Origin: Nitrospira sp.
Lineage (GTDB): Bacteria > Nitrospirota > Nitrospiria > Nitrospirales > Nitrospiraceae
Assembly (NCBI GenBank): GCA_036984305.1
Contig: BQWY01000001.1
Coordinates: forward strand, 2,315,501 to 2,379,500
Direction of reading: 5' to 3'
DNA length: 64,000 bases
A program made the translations under genes and the position numbers. Below the pieces are notes generated by a model. That model ran no database searches. It saw only the letters and a program-made list of their open reading frames with translations, and had not been told where the DNA came from. Shown piece by piece: positions 55,083 through 63,387 of the stretch. The first letter of the stretch is position 1. Each line of letters opens with the position of its first letter.

Positions 55083-56312
55083 CTAGAAGCCGAGGGCCTT
55101 CTCCAGATCCTCCTGGCCCTTCTTGAACTGTTTCTTTTCAGCGGCATCCTTTTTCTTCGTCAAGGTCTCCAGCTCCGCTGCCTTTTTCTTGAGCGCCTCG
55201 CCCTCTGCCTTGTTGGCCAGTTCTTCTTTTTCTTCCGCCAAGGAGCTGAGTTGAGCCGCCTTGATGAGGTCGTCCGATACCGTCATCCACGACAACCGAT
55301 ACCCGGGTTTCCTTAGTGCCTGCTCTTGATAGACCACGACGTACTTTGTGGGGTAGCGTCTCTTACCGATCTGCTGCTCCTCCAGCACATAGACCGTCGG
55401 TGTCCCATAGAGAGTGGGCTGGTAGAAATCGAAGAATGCCCGGCCCATACGTCCCTGTGTCGACACCGCTTGCATCCGTTGCATGTACACGGTGAAAGCC
55501 TGTAGATTCGTCGCATCGGGAGGTTTCTCATTCTCCAACTGTTTGCCCGCCGCCTGTTGGGCTTGATCGAGCGCTTCTTCTTCGTCTTGGAGCTGATAGC
55601 GGTACTGCTCTTTGAATTGTTCCCATTTCAACGGACCCTTCTTGGCTTTCGACTTGTAGAATTGCCCCGGATCGCTTTTGCCTTTTATGACATACGAGAG
55701 ACGCCCCTTCGTCGCATCACCCGAGTCGAAGAGATAAACGCTGTCCGGAGCCACAGGCATTCCGAACTTGCCGGCATCGGGTGGCACTCCCGGTGCGAGC
55801 CCTGCTTTCTGAGGGGACAGAAATCGTTGCCCGAGCAAACCAAGGGCATTTCCTTTCCCTCGGGAGACAGTTTGCAACCAGGCCCTTCTGACGTCCGGTA
55901 CCGGGTCGTTGGCCATTCGTGCCAACATGGGGACATCGCTATCCGTCGGACCGATCATCCCGATCGCGTCCAACACGGCAATGCGCAACTCCGGCTCCTC
56001 GCTCTTAAATACTTTCAGCAGTGTCGGCAAAAATTCCCGGTTCGCAGTGGAGCCGAGTGTCAGGATATCTTCCTTCAAAATTTCGAGCGCCTGCTTGCGA
56101 ACTTTTTCACAGGACGCATCGTTCGCCGCCTTGCCCACGCAATCGGTGACATACGTTTTCACCGTGGCATCTTTCGGTGAACTGGCTGTGACCTCAGATG
56201 GAGGAGCGAAGCCCGCCAGCGACGTCGCCAGCGTTGGTGTCGGCATGGCAACCAGGATCGAACCAATCGACAGGACTAGAATTCGGGAACGAGAACAGAG
56301 TGTCGGTGTCAT
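55083..56312 (-). CDS. Secreted HEAT-repeat-like protein with C-terminal coiled coil
   Basis: 409 residues. A signal peptide (ILVLSIGSILVAMPTPTLA) is followed by HEAT-like repeats at about 60-160 (FLPTLLKVFKSEEPELRIAVLDAIGMIG, MANDPVPDVRRAW; each seen as a run with the LRxxVLxAI pattern). A middle region of unknown fold follows, then a Lys/Glu-rich coiled coil at 355-405. Probably a protein-binding platform in the periplasm. Its start overlaps the stop of the next gene upstream (ATGA). Confidence 0.72.
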   Translation of the reverse strand: MTPTLCSRSRILVLSIGSILVAMPTPTLATSLAGFAPPSEVTASSPKDATVKTYVTDCVGKAANDASCEKVRKQALEILKEDILTLGSTANREFLPTLLKVFKSEEPELRIAVLDAIGMIGPTDSDVPMLARMANDPVPDVRRAWLQTVSRGKGNALGLLGQRFLSPQKAGLAPGVPPDAGKFGMPVAPDSVYLFDSGDATKGRLSYVIKGKSDPGQFYKSKAKKGPLKWEQFKEQYRYQLQDEEEALDQAQQAAGKQLENEKPPDATNLQAFTVYMQRMQAVSTQGRMGRAFFDFYQPTLYGTPTVYVLEEQQIGKRRYPTKYVVVYQEQALRKPGYRLSWMTVSDDLIKAAQLSSLAEEKEELANKAEGEALKKKAAELETLTKKKDAAEKKQFKKGQEDLEKALGF

Positions 56313-57016
56313 CGGCTCCCTCCTCCCTGGAGCGCGGTTCCGAAGGTCTGCAAGCGCGCGTTGGACTGATTGGCGCGTTCCTGTTGCGCCAAGGCTTGTT
56401 GCAATTGGTTCTTGGCGCTGGGGTCGAGCTGGGTGGGTTGGCAGTGTTTACGTTGCATGTCTTGCTCGCGTTTGAGTCGTTCCTGTTCCTTCTGGTAGCC
56501 TTCCCGCTCTTCTTTCAAGTAATCCACAACGGTCTGGTCGCTGCGCCAATCGACGAAGGGATTCAAGCTCTTGTGTGCTTTACAGGCCTTCGCGTGCACG
56601 TTTTCATGGTCCTGGAGAGCGCCCCGAAGACAGGCCGTGGCATTCGGATTGACCGTGACCTCACACGTCGGACCCGTGTTCGCGCCGTACGCTCGTGAAC
56701 CCTTGATTTGCGCTGGATAGAAGACGAAGCCCAGCTCCCCCATTAGCACCGTGCTCCGAAACTCCTCCGTATTCATGTTATTCTGATCGGCGCCGTCTCC
56801 TAACGTCATCGAACCGTTGGCCCGTCCTTGCCAGAACTTGATCATGCGGTCCAGCTCACGCATCGCGGCTTCGGTTTGCTGGAGACGGCTTTTCACGTCC
56901 AGTTTGTCTTGCTCCGTGCACCCGCAGGGTGCGCCTCCTTGCGCGTGAAGACCAGCCGGAGCCGAGGCGAACGCCAAGACTGCCACGGTGACGCGTACTA
57001 CGGCCCAAGTGTTCAT
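56309..57016 (-). CDS. Secreted protein with an HExxH motif
   Basis: 235 residues. Signal peptide (VTVAVLAFASAPAGLHA), then a cysteine pair CGC, a helical part and the motif DHENVHAKAC, giving H137, E138, H141 of a HExxH zinc site with a cysteine four residues on. Further cysteines (TCEV, ACL, KHC) suggest disulfides. The C-terminal ~70 residues are Gln/Glu-rich coiled coil. Peptidase activity is inferred from the motif only; no third ligand is certain. Translated together with the HEAT-like protein. Confidence 0.7.
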   Translation of the reverse strand: MNTWAVVRVTVAVLAFASAPAGLHAQGGAPCGCTEQDKLDVKSRLQQTEAAMRELDRMIKFWQGRANGSMTLGDGADQNNMNTEEFRSTVLMGELGFVFYPAQIKGSRAYGANTGPTCEVTVNPNATACLRGALQDHENVHAKACKAHKSLNPFVDWRSDQTVVDYLKEEREGYQKEQERLKREQDMQRKHCQPTQLDPSAKNQLQQALAQQERANQSNARLQTFGTALQGGGSR

Positions 57017-57062
57017 AGAGCCCCCTATACCAATTGAAATGTGATGCAGTATAACGGTCCCC

Positions 57063-58469
57063 GTGAAATCGAAGAGATCATGCCGTCAGTTCTCTGTCCT
57101 GTTCCTGTTTCTTGTCACTCTCTTGGTCTATTCCGGCTCGTTCCACGGCGATTTTCAATTTGATGACTATTCGACAATCCTCAACAATCCGCACTATGCC
57201 GACTGGAGCACGTTTGTCGAACATGTCGGACATATCGTCCGTCCCGTCTTGTCGTTGACGTTCCTCGTCGATCGCACACTGTACGGTTCCTCGCCAACCG
57301 GCTATCACATCCTGAATCTGCTGCTCCACCTTGGGTCGGGCATCTTGGTCTACCTCATACTCACGCGAGCCGTCGTGGGCGAGGGTAGTCAACTGCCTGT
57401 GTGCACCGCACTGCTGTTTCTCATCCATCCCCTGCAAACCGAAACCGTGACCTACATTTCCGGTCGGGCATCAGGTTTGATGGCGTTCTTGTACCTTCTT
57501 GCCTTCTTCCTGTACGTCAAGGCGTCAGAATCGCAACATGACGAGAACTTCCGCCGAATCTATCTCTCAGGCGCCGTCGTCGCCGGGCTCCTGGCGATCA
57601 GCTCGAAAGAAACGGCTGTGACGCTTCCGATGGCATTGGCGCTCTGGGACGTTCTTATCAGGAGACTTCAAGGCCCTTCCCTTCGCGAAGCATTCCTCTC
57701 ATCCCAGCTTCCATTCTGGATTCTTCTCGTCTTCGCGGGAGGCTGGGCTTGGAGTCATCCGCGCTATTCCTATCTCGTGGAATTCAGCTTTCAACTGCGG
57801 CCTGTATTGGACAACGTACTGAGCGAGGCTCATGCCATTGTCTATGCTCTGCTGTTGTTCGTTTCTCCCTCGAATCAGAACTTCGACCATGACCTGCCTG
57901 AACTTCACTCATTGGTTCAATGGCCGTTGCCATTCGACTTACTCGTCATCGGAATACTTCTCGCCGCCACCATCCTCATGGCCCGCCGTCTTCCCTTGTT
58001 TTCCTTCGGCACCGGATGGTTCTTGCTGCAGCTTCTCCCCACAAGCCTTGTTCCGCGTGCAGACCTCTTGAGCGAACGCAACCTCTATTTGGCATCCATC
58101 GGGCTGTTTCTCGCATTTATCGTGCTTGCCGCTGCGGCCCTGATTTGGTGTCAGGAACAGATGAAGCCACCTCGGCTGGTTTCAATGGTCGGCGCCACCG
58201 CCGCCCTTGTCGTCGTGGTTGGGCTCTGTACGATGACCGCTCACCGCAATACATTCTATCGGGACCAGCTTGCTCTCTGGTCAGATACTGTCACGAAATC
58301 GCCTCACAAAGCTCGTCCTCATAACAACCTGGGCCATGCCTATGCCTTAGAGGGCGAATGGGACAGGGCCATCGATGAATTTCGTCTCGCCGTCCAATTG
58401 GATCATGCCTACGTGCTTGCCCAGAGCAATCTCCGTCACGCGTACCTGCATCGAGTCGGCCGGGAGTAA
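57063..58469 (+). CDS. TMTC/GT39-like membrane glycosyltransferase with TPR
   Basis: 468 residues from GTG 57063. About 10-11 membrane segments. The first loop has YSGSFHGDFQFDDYSTILNNPH, with the acidic DD pair typical of GT-C enzymes such as O-mannosyltransferases, and RPVLSLTFLVD after it. The C-terminus (about 415-468) is a TPR pair (RPHNNLGHAYALEGEWDRAI). Such TMTC-like proteins use polyprenyl-phosphate sugars to glycosylate exported proteins. Divergent from the secreted protein pair. Confidence 0.8.
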   Translation: MKSKRSCRQFSVLFLFLVTLLVYSGSFHGDFQFDDYSTILNNPHYADWSTFVEHVGHIVRPVLSLTFLVDRTLYGSSPTGYHILNLLLHLGSGILVYLILTRAVVGEGSQLPVCTALLFLIHPLQTETVTYISGRASGLMAFLYLLAFFLYVKASESQHDENFRRIYLSGAVVAGLLAISSKETAVTLPMALALWDVLIRRLQGPSLREAFLSSQLPFWILLVFAGGWAWSHPRYSYLVEFSFQLRPVLDNVLSEAHAIVYALLLFVSPSNQNFDHDLPELHSLVQWPLPFDLLVIGILLAATILMARRLPLFSFGTGWFLLQLLPTSLVPRADLLSERNLYLASIGLFLAFIVLAAAALIWCQEQMKPPRLVSMVGATAALVVVVGLCTMTAHRNTFYRDQLALWSDTVTKSPHKARPHNNLGHAYALEGEWDRAIDEFRLAVQLDHAYVLAQSNLRHAYLHRVGRE

Positions 58470-58484
58470 CGTCTTTCCACATGG

Positions 58485-59327
58485 TTACCCAGCAGGACCT
58501 TCCAACACAGTCAATCCATACCGGAGCAGGCGAGTGGCCTGCTCCCATTGGTCCTGGACGTTGAGCCCGACCAGCAGTAACCGGTGCCCGCCCTTAAACA
58601 TGCTCGCAACGAGGCAGCGACCGGCTTTGCTCGTATACCCGGTCTTGACCCCCGTCACATCAGGGTCCAGCAACAGTTCGTTCGTGCTGTGCAGGGAAAC
58701 CTGCCGCTTCCCATCTACCGTCGTGATGGTGCGGGTGACCGTGCGGACCATCATGGAGACGGCGGGAATCCGAAGGGCGTGATCCGTCAACTTGGCCAAG
58801 TCCACTCCGGTCGAATAGTGGCCCGGCGCATCGAAGCCGCACGGGTTGGCGAAATGCGTATTCTCTAATCCAAGGGCATTCGCTCGATCATTCATCATGG
58901 CGACGAAATGAGGCTCATCACCACCGACGTGCAAGGCGACCGCTTCACAGGCGTCATTGGCACTGTTGACGAGCATCGCAGCGAGCAGGTCCCGCAACAG
59001 GTATCTTTCGCCCGTGCGGAACTTGAGCGAAGAGCGGTGCCTGAGCGCGCGCCGATCGATTTGCACCGTTTGCATGAGAGAGGCGGACTCGAGCGCAACG
59101 ACCGCCGTCATAATTTTCGTGAGGCTGGCTGGGGGGAGCCGGAGAGTGGAATTCTTCTCAAGCAAGACCCGTCCGGATTGCAGCTCGATCAAATACACGG
59201 CAGATGCCTTGATGACCGGCCGGTCTTCCCGTGAGAGCTCAACCGGCGCTTCGGCCATGCCGCCACGGGGCGACAGTGTAAGTCCCACCAGAAGACACGC
59301 GGCCAACCCGGATGCTCGACACAGCAC
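58485..59327 (-). CDS. D-alanyl-D-alanine carboxypeptidase (PBP5 family)
   Basis: 280 residues with a signal peptide. The three serine-acyl-enzyme motifs are complete: SLTK at 68-71, SAN at 122-124 and KTG at 228-230. This is the low-molecular-weight PBP (peptidase S11) that trims peptidoglycan pentapeptides in the periplasm. It is shorter than E. coli PBP5 (~400), and the C-terminal anchor domain is missing, so it would be a soluble form. Confidence 0.92.
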   Translation of the reverse strand: MLCRASGLAACLLVGLTLSPRGGMAEAPVELSREDRPVIKASAVYLIELQSGRVLLEKNSTLRLPPASLTKIMTAVVALESASLMQTVQIDRRALRHRSSLKFRTGERYLLRDLLAAMLVNSANDACEAVALHVGGDEPHFVAMMNDRANALGLENTHFANPCGFDAPGHYSTGVDLAKLTDHALRIPAVSMMVRTVTRTITTVDGKRQVSLHSTNELLLDPDVTGVKTGYTSKAGRCLVASMFKGGHRLLLVGLNVQDQWEQATRLLRYGLTVLEGPAG

Positions 59328-59335
59328 GATGTTCC

Positions 59336-60163
59336 TCAGTGACCGAACAGACCTTTCAACATATCGGTGGCCTTTCGCATGTCCGATTTCTCCTCAGACG
59401 GAGCGTCGGATTCAGGAGCGGGCGGTGTGTCTTCCGGCGGCGGTGTCACCTCAGGCCGGCCGATACTTTGCCGACCTGCGTTCGGGCGCATGCCTTCCAT
59501 GTCCGGTCGGCCGGCCCGTGGCCCTATACCTGGCCGTCCCATTCCCGGGTTGTCCATCATCCCACCCATCATTCCGCTCATGTCGAACTTGATATATTCA
59601 TCCGGAATCTCGAACAGCTTGGCGTCCTGTTTGCCGATCTTCACGTTGCTCAGTTCGATGAGCATACGCTTCTTGTCGTTGCCCTCTTTGTAGAGTAGGT
59701 CCTGCTTCAGATTAATGCCCTCCTTGGTCCGCCAGGAGAAGCCGCCGTATTTTTTGCCGTCCGTGCTGGTCGCGATCGTTTTGTATTTGGTGACTTTGAT
59801 ACCGTCCATCGTTTCTTCGCCCACGACGGTGTCTTCGTAGGTCCATTGCGACGGATCATTCCGCTGCTCCCGTCCGCCTCCGATGGGATGCTCCATGTAC
59901 ATCTTTTCTGACGGCATGAGCATCCACATCACCTTAGTGTCGTACCGGAAGATCATAACGGCGCCGTCGCCGGAGCCCGTCAGCATTTCCTTGCGCTCTT
60001 TGGTGGGCGTGGCATAGATCCGTTGTTGGATCGTGCCTTCTTCGCTTTGAATCGTGGAATCAGCGGAATATTCAGCCTGAGGACGCTGCATCTGAACTGC
60101 GTGGGCCTGTGATACTGCGACCAGGCACAAGAATACCGTCACAACCAAGATTGGGCGCGGCAT
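59336..60163 (-). CDS. DUF4412-domain secreted protein
   Basis: 275 residues with a signal peptide (ILVVTVFLCLVAVSQAHA). The mature part (YSADSTIQSEEGTIQQRIYA, MLMPSEKMYMEH, FEIPDEYIKFDM) matches DUF4412, a lipoprotein-carrier-like beta fold of unknown role. After about residue 190 comes a Met/Gly/Pro-rich tail (GMMGGMMDNPGMGRPG) of possible metal-binding or disordered character. Separated by eight bases from the carboxypeptidase gene, probably co-transcribed. Confidence 0.8.
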   Translation of the reverse strand: MPRPILVVTVFLCLVAVSQAHAVQMQRPQAEYSADSTIQSEEGTIQQRIYATPTKERKEMLTGSGDGAVMIFRYDTKVMWMLMPSEKMYMEHPIGGGREQRNDPSQWTYEDTVVGEETMDGIKVTKYKTIATSTDGKKYGGFSWRTKEGINLKQDLLYKEGNDKKRMLIELSNVKIGKQDAKLFEIPDEYIKFDMSGMMGGMMDNPGMGRPGIGPRAGRPDMEGMRPNAGRQSIGRPEVTPPPEDTPPAPESDAPSEEKSDMRKATDMLKGLFGH

Positions 60164-60296
60164 AAGGCTCTCCTTCCGAGATTATTCTCGCTGAAATCTG
60201 GCCGGTCTGACTCCATGGCGGAGCCCGCAGTTCAAGGCGAGGGAAGCTGACTCGGGCGGGAAGGGTACTCTTTGGAATGCAGGAAGTAAAGAGGGT

Positions 60297-61041
60297 TCAC
60301 AGTCGGGCGACCACTTGAGCGGCGGGGTCTTTATCCGAGTAGGGTAGTCGGATCAGCCTCCCTAACCGAACGTCGTCAAACGTCCGATATCCCGGAACGC
60401 CGATTGTGATGGCGTCCTGAGGGATGTCCGTCCGGAGGGTCCCGTGGAGGCGATCCCACACCGTCAAACCGCTGGACCAGTTCGAGTTCGTTTCGCTCGG
60501 CACGATCGAATGATGAATGCCGTGCAGCCGCGGCGTCATGATCCACCGCATCAGCTGTTCTTCGATCGTCGGGTGTAGACGCATGTTCGAATGATGAAAC
60601 GCCACGGAGAGCAGCGACAGGAGCTGCCAGAGCCGCAGGACCGGCGGCCTGACGCCGAATCAGCACGACCTGGGCCGCACGCCACAACACCGAAATGGCC
60701 ATTTCGAGAGCATGAAATCGGACTGCAGTCGATACATCCAAATCGAGATCGATGTAGTGCACCTTATAGATACGCCATTAGGCCGGGACCTGGTGTGTCA
60801 GCACGTGCCACACATAGAGGGAGTAATCGAGGAGAACGAGCACAACGGTGCTGTCCCATGGGCGCCGGAAGGCCGACGTAAGAGGCACGGCCCCCCAGCG
60901 ATGCCTTTCGACGAGGGCCGTCATCCGCTTGGCAATCGGCTGTTCCAGGATGATCAACGTGAGGGCGGACAGGGAAGCCACGGCACAGCAAGCCGAACCA
61001 TGCCATGACGAGTGCGGGCGTATCCAAGCGCCAGGTTTCAT
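60297..61041 (-). pseudogene. Disrupted sterol desaturase-family gene
   Basis: Homologous pieces lie in two frames: LDYSLYVWHVLTHQVPA, then TAA at 60780-60778, then WRIYKVHYIDLDLDVSTAVRFH in the same frame, then a one-base shift near 60655-60661, after which LSVAFHHSNMRL and HGIHHSIVPSETNSNWSS follow. These are the histidine boxes of fatty acid hydroxylase/sterol desaturases. One box reads HYID where HHxD is expected. A further shift near 60970-61000 is possible. At least two lesions make a working product unlikely. Confidence 0.75.
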
Positions 61042-61201
61042 TCCGGCAGTCTGGCCAAGTACGCGACTCGTCGCGACTGGAGCATTCCCTGGAATTTGAT
61101 GCGACTGGGAACCCGTGGAGACGGAACGGGTGATGCTAAAAGATTGCTATAGGAATGGAACGCGTTAATAGTATGATGCGTTAGGTAGTGAAATCTTATA
61201 T

Positions 61202-61207
61202 TTGACA
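61202..61207 (+). promoter_or_regulatory. Possible -35 box before the TrkA-C gene
   Basis: A perfect TTGACA in the AT-rich stretch 61140-61220, 40 bases before the ATG at 61247. No convincing -10 is seen at the right distance; TATATT and CATAAT in the same stretch could belong to an overlapping promoter. Confidence 0.25.
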
Positions 61208-61246
61208 TAATGTATCTTATCGGACATTCGATTTCGATGCCTCGCC

Positions 61247-61936
61247 ATGAACTTTGATTTTCTAGGCCGATTGAGGCAGGAGCTGCGTGTGACGCTCACT
61301 GCGGCAGAAGAAACGGTACTCGCAGTGGCCGAACGTGTCAACCGAAAGGTCCAGCTACTCCGTCTCCATTGGAAAGCATCCCAACTTCAGGAAACCCTGG
61401 CCGGCATTCACCACGGGCTCGGGCATGAGCTCGCGGAGGTCGTGCTACGACCCATATCCATCCCGGATCCTGCGCCGACATCTGAATCCCTGGTGCGCAC
61501 GCACCCTCACCTCGAGCCGCTGGTCAGCCGTTCGTGCGAACAGTCTCGAACGATCAAAGAGCAACTCAACCGTATCTCTTCCAGAATCGTTTCCATGCAA
61601 TCGGAGGCCATTCGTGAGGACCTCCTGCGATTTACACGAGAACTTGAGTTTCGCGGTACAACCCTTCAATATTTTGTGGTTTCTCGTGGCGCGACAATGA
61701 TCGGTCGTCCGCTGCGAGATCTCACCGTACAAGCCGGAGTTGATATCGTCAGCGTGCTGCGCGGCCCCCTGGTCCTCGCACCAAATACAGATGAGCGGAT
61801 TCTTCCCAACGACGGTATTCTGCTCTTAGGCGCTCCAGACGCACTTGCCGCTTGTGCGAAAAGTCTGGTCCCGTCTCCCGGCGAACTGGGACCGACCGAA
61901 GAAGACGACCTCATCGGTCGGCCGAGCCACGTATGA
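61247..61936 (+). CDS. TrkA-C (RCK_C) domain protein with PhoU-like helices
   Basis: 229 residues. The N-terminal ~125 residues are helical with the spacing of PhoU-like or potassium-channel accessory bundles. The C-terminal part FFVVSRGATMIGRPLRDL-like (seen as YFVVSRGATMIGRPLRDLTV), then VDIVSVLRGPLVLAPNTDERI and NDGILLLGAPDAL, is a TrkA-C domain that binds small ligands such as cyclic dinucleotides or K+-linked nucleotides. No transport subunit is present. Its stop overlaps the htrA start by four bases. Confidence 0.75.
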   Translation: MNFDFLGRLRQELRVTLTAAEETVLAVAERVNRKVQLLRLHWKASQLQETLAGIHHGLGHELAEVVLRPISIPDPAPTSESLVRTHPHLEPLVSRSCEQSRTIKEQLNRISSRIVSMQSEAIREDLLRFTRELEFRGTTLQYFVVSRGATMIGRPLRDLTVQAGVDIVSVLRGPLVLAPNTDERILPNDGILLLGAPDALAACAKSLVPSPGELGPTEEDDLIGRPSHV

Positions 61937-63321
61937 CCCTATCGATTCTGATCAGGTTGACACGGCTGTCGGGCATGATCTTCCTGGGGGTGCTTTTGGC
62001 GTTCCCGGTGCACGCGCAAGCGCCGGTCACTGCCTCAGCTGAGCCGCCTGGCCTCCGCATGTTGGAAGAAATCCAGACCGTTATTACCGATCTCGCCGAG
62101 CGTACGAAGCCCTCCGTGGTCAATATTTTCCCCATTCAGCAGGTCCCTGGCACCCAGGAGTTCCGGAGCGACCGAGGACAGAATTCGACCGGATCGGGTT
62201 CGGGCGTCATCGTGGATGGGCAGGGCCATATCGTCACGAACAACCATGTGGTGGGAGATGCAGCCGAGGTAGAAGTCCGACTCTTCGATCGAACCAAGAT
62301 GGTGGCCCAGGTGGTAGGGCGAGACCCGGATACGGACTTAGCCGTGCTCAAGGTCACCTCGTCTCGACCGCTCGCCCATGCCAGGATCGGCGATTCATCC
62401 ACCGTGCGCGTCGGACAGTGGGTCTTGGCTGTCGGCAATCCGTTCGGCCTGGAGCAAACGGTTACCCTCGGGGTCGTCAGCGGAATTGGTCGCGAGAACA
62501 TCAACCTGTCGCGCTATGAAAATTTTATTCAAACCGATGCGTCGATCAACCCCGGGAACTCCGGTGGACCGCTGTTCAACTTGCGCGGCGAGGTCATTGG
62601 CATCAATACGGCCATTATCAATTTTGCTCAAGGGATCGGCTTTGCCATCCCCTCGAACATGGCCAAACAAGTGGTCAACCAACTCCTCACCAAAGGCCGA
62701 GTCGTTCGTGCCTGGTTGGGCGTCGGGATTCAACCGTTGACACCGGAGTTGGCCAAGAAGTTCGGCGTTGACGATGCCGCGGGCGTTCTGGTGAATGAAG
62801 TCTTCGAAGGCGATCCGGCGTCGGAATTCGGCATTCACCCGGGGGACGTCATCACGAAGGTAGATGGAAAGCCCGTCGATTCACCCAATCGCTTGTCGCG
62901 AATGGTCGCGACGATGGATCCGGGTACCTGGACGCAGGTGGAAGTCGTCCGGGACGGCAACCGCGTCGAGTTCAAGGTGGCATTATCGGAACGGCGCGAT
63001 CAGGCAGTCGTCGCGTCTCTGCCAATGACCCATACGGACGGGAAGCTTGGCCTCGACGTGCAGGATCTGAATGCCGCCCTCGCCGAAAAGTTTAAACTGA
63101 AGGAGACGCGCGGCGTGCTGGTCTCGAAAGTCGATCCGGGCACACTCGCCTACGCCGAAGGACTGCGTGCCGGAGATTTGATCACCGAAGTCAATCGGGT
63201 CGACGTGCATTCGACAGGCGAGTTCTCCGCTGCGGTAGGAAAAACCCGACGCGGCGATTCGCTGCTGCTCCGCGTGATTCGCGAGAGTCGCGCCTTCTAC
63301 GTCGTGCTGAAAACGGGCTAG
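61933..63321 (+). CDS. HtrA/DegP-type serine protease
   Basis: 462 residues with a signal peptide (GMIFLGVLLAFPVHAQA). The catalytic triad is H105 (VTNNHVV), D135 (DTDLAVLK) and S210 (NPGNSGGPL). Two PDZ domains follow, about 265-355 (WLGVGIQPLTPELA) and 370-462 (LGLDVQDLNAALAEKF). It should degrade or refold damaged periplasmic proteins. Translationally coupled to the TrkA-C gene, an uncommon pairing. ATG 61933 gives the right signal peptide; the frame upstream lies inside the previous gene. Confidence 0.93.
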   Translation: MTLSILIRLTRLSGMIFLGVLLAFPVHAQAPVTASAEPPGLRMLEEIQTVITDLAERTKPSVVNIFPIQQVPGTQEFRSDRGQNSTGSGSGVIVDGQGHIVTNNHVVGDAAEVEVRLFDRTKMVAQVVGRDPDTDLAVLKVTSSRPLAHARIGDSSTVRVGQWVLAVGNPFGLEQTVTLGVVSGIGRENINLSRYENFIQTDASINPGNSGGPLFNLRGEVIGINTAIINFAQGIGFAIPSNMAKQVVNQLLTKGRVVRAWLGVGIQPLTPELAKKFGVDDAAGVLVNEVFEGDPASEFGIHPGDVITKVDGKPVDSPNRLSRMVATMDPGTWTQVEVVRDGNRVEFKVALSERRDQAVVASLPMTHTDGKLGLDVQDLNAALAEKFKLKETRGVLVSKVDPGTLAYAEGLRAGDLITEVNRVDVHSTGEFSAAVGKTRRGDSLLLRVIRESRAFYVVLKTG

Positions 63322-63387
63322 ATCGCCGTAACACCGCTTTCGATGTCCGCTCCCTGGTCCGGGTCTTCCCCTGCCCTTTCGATCGTC

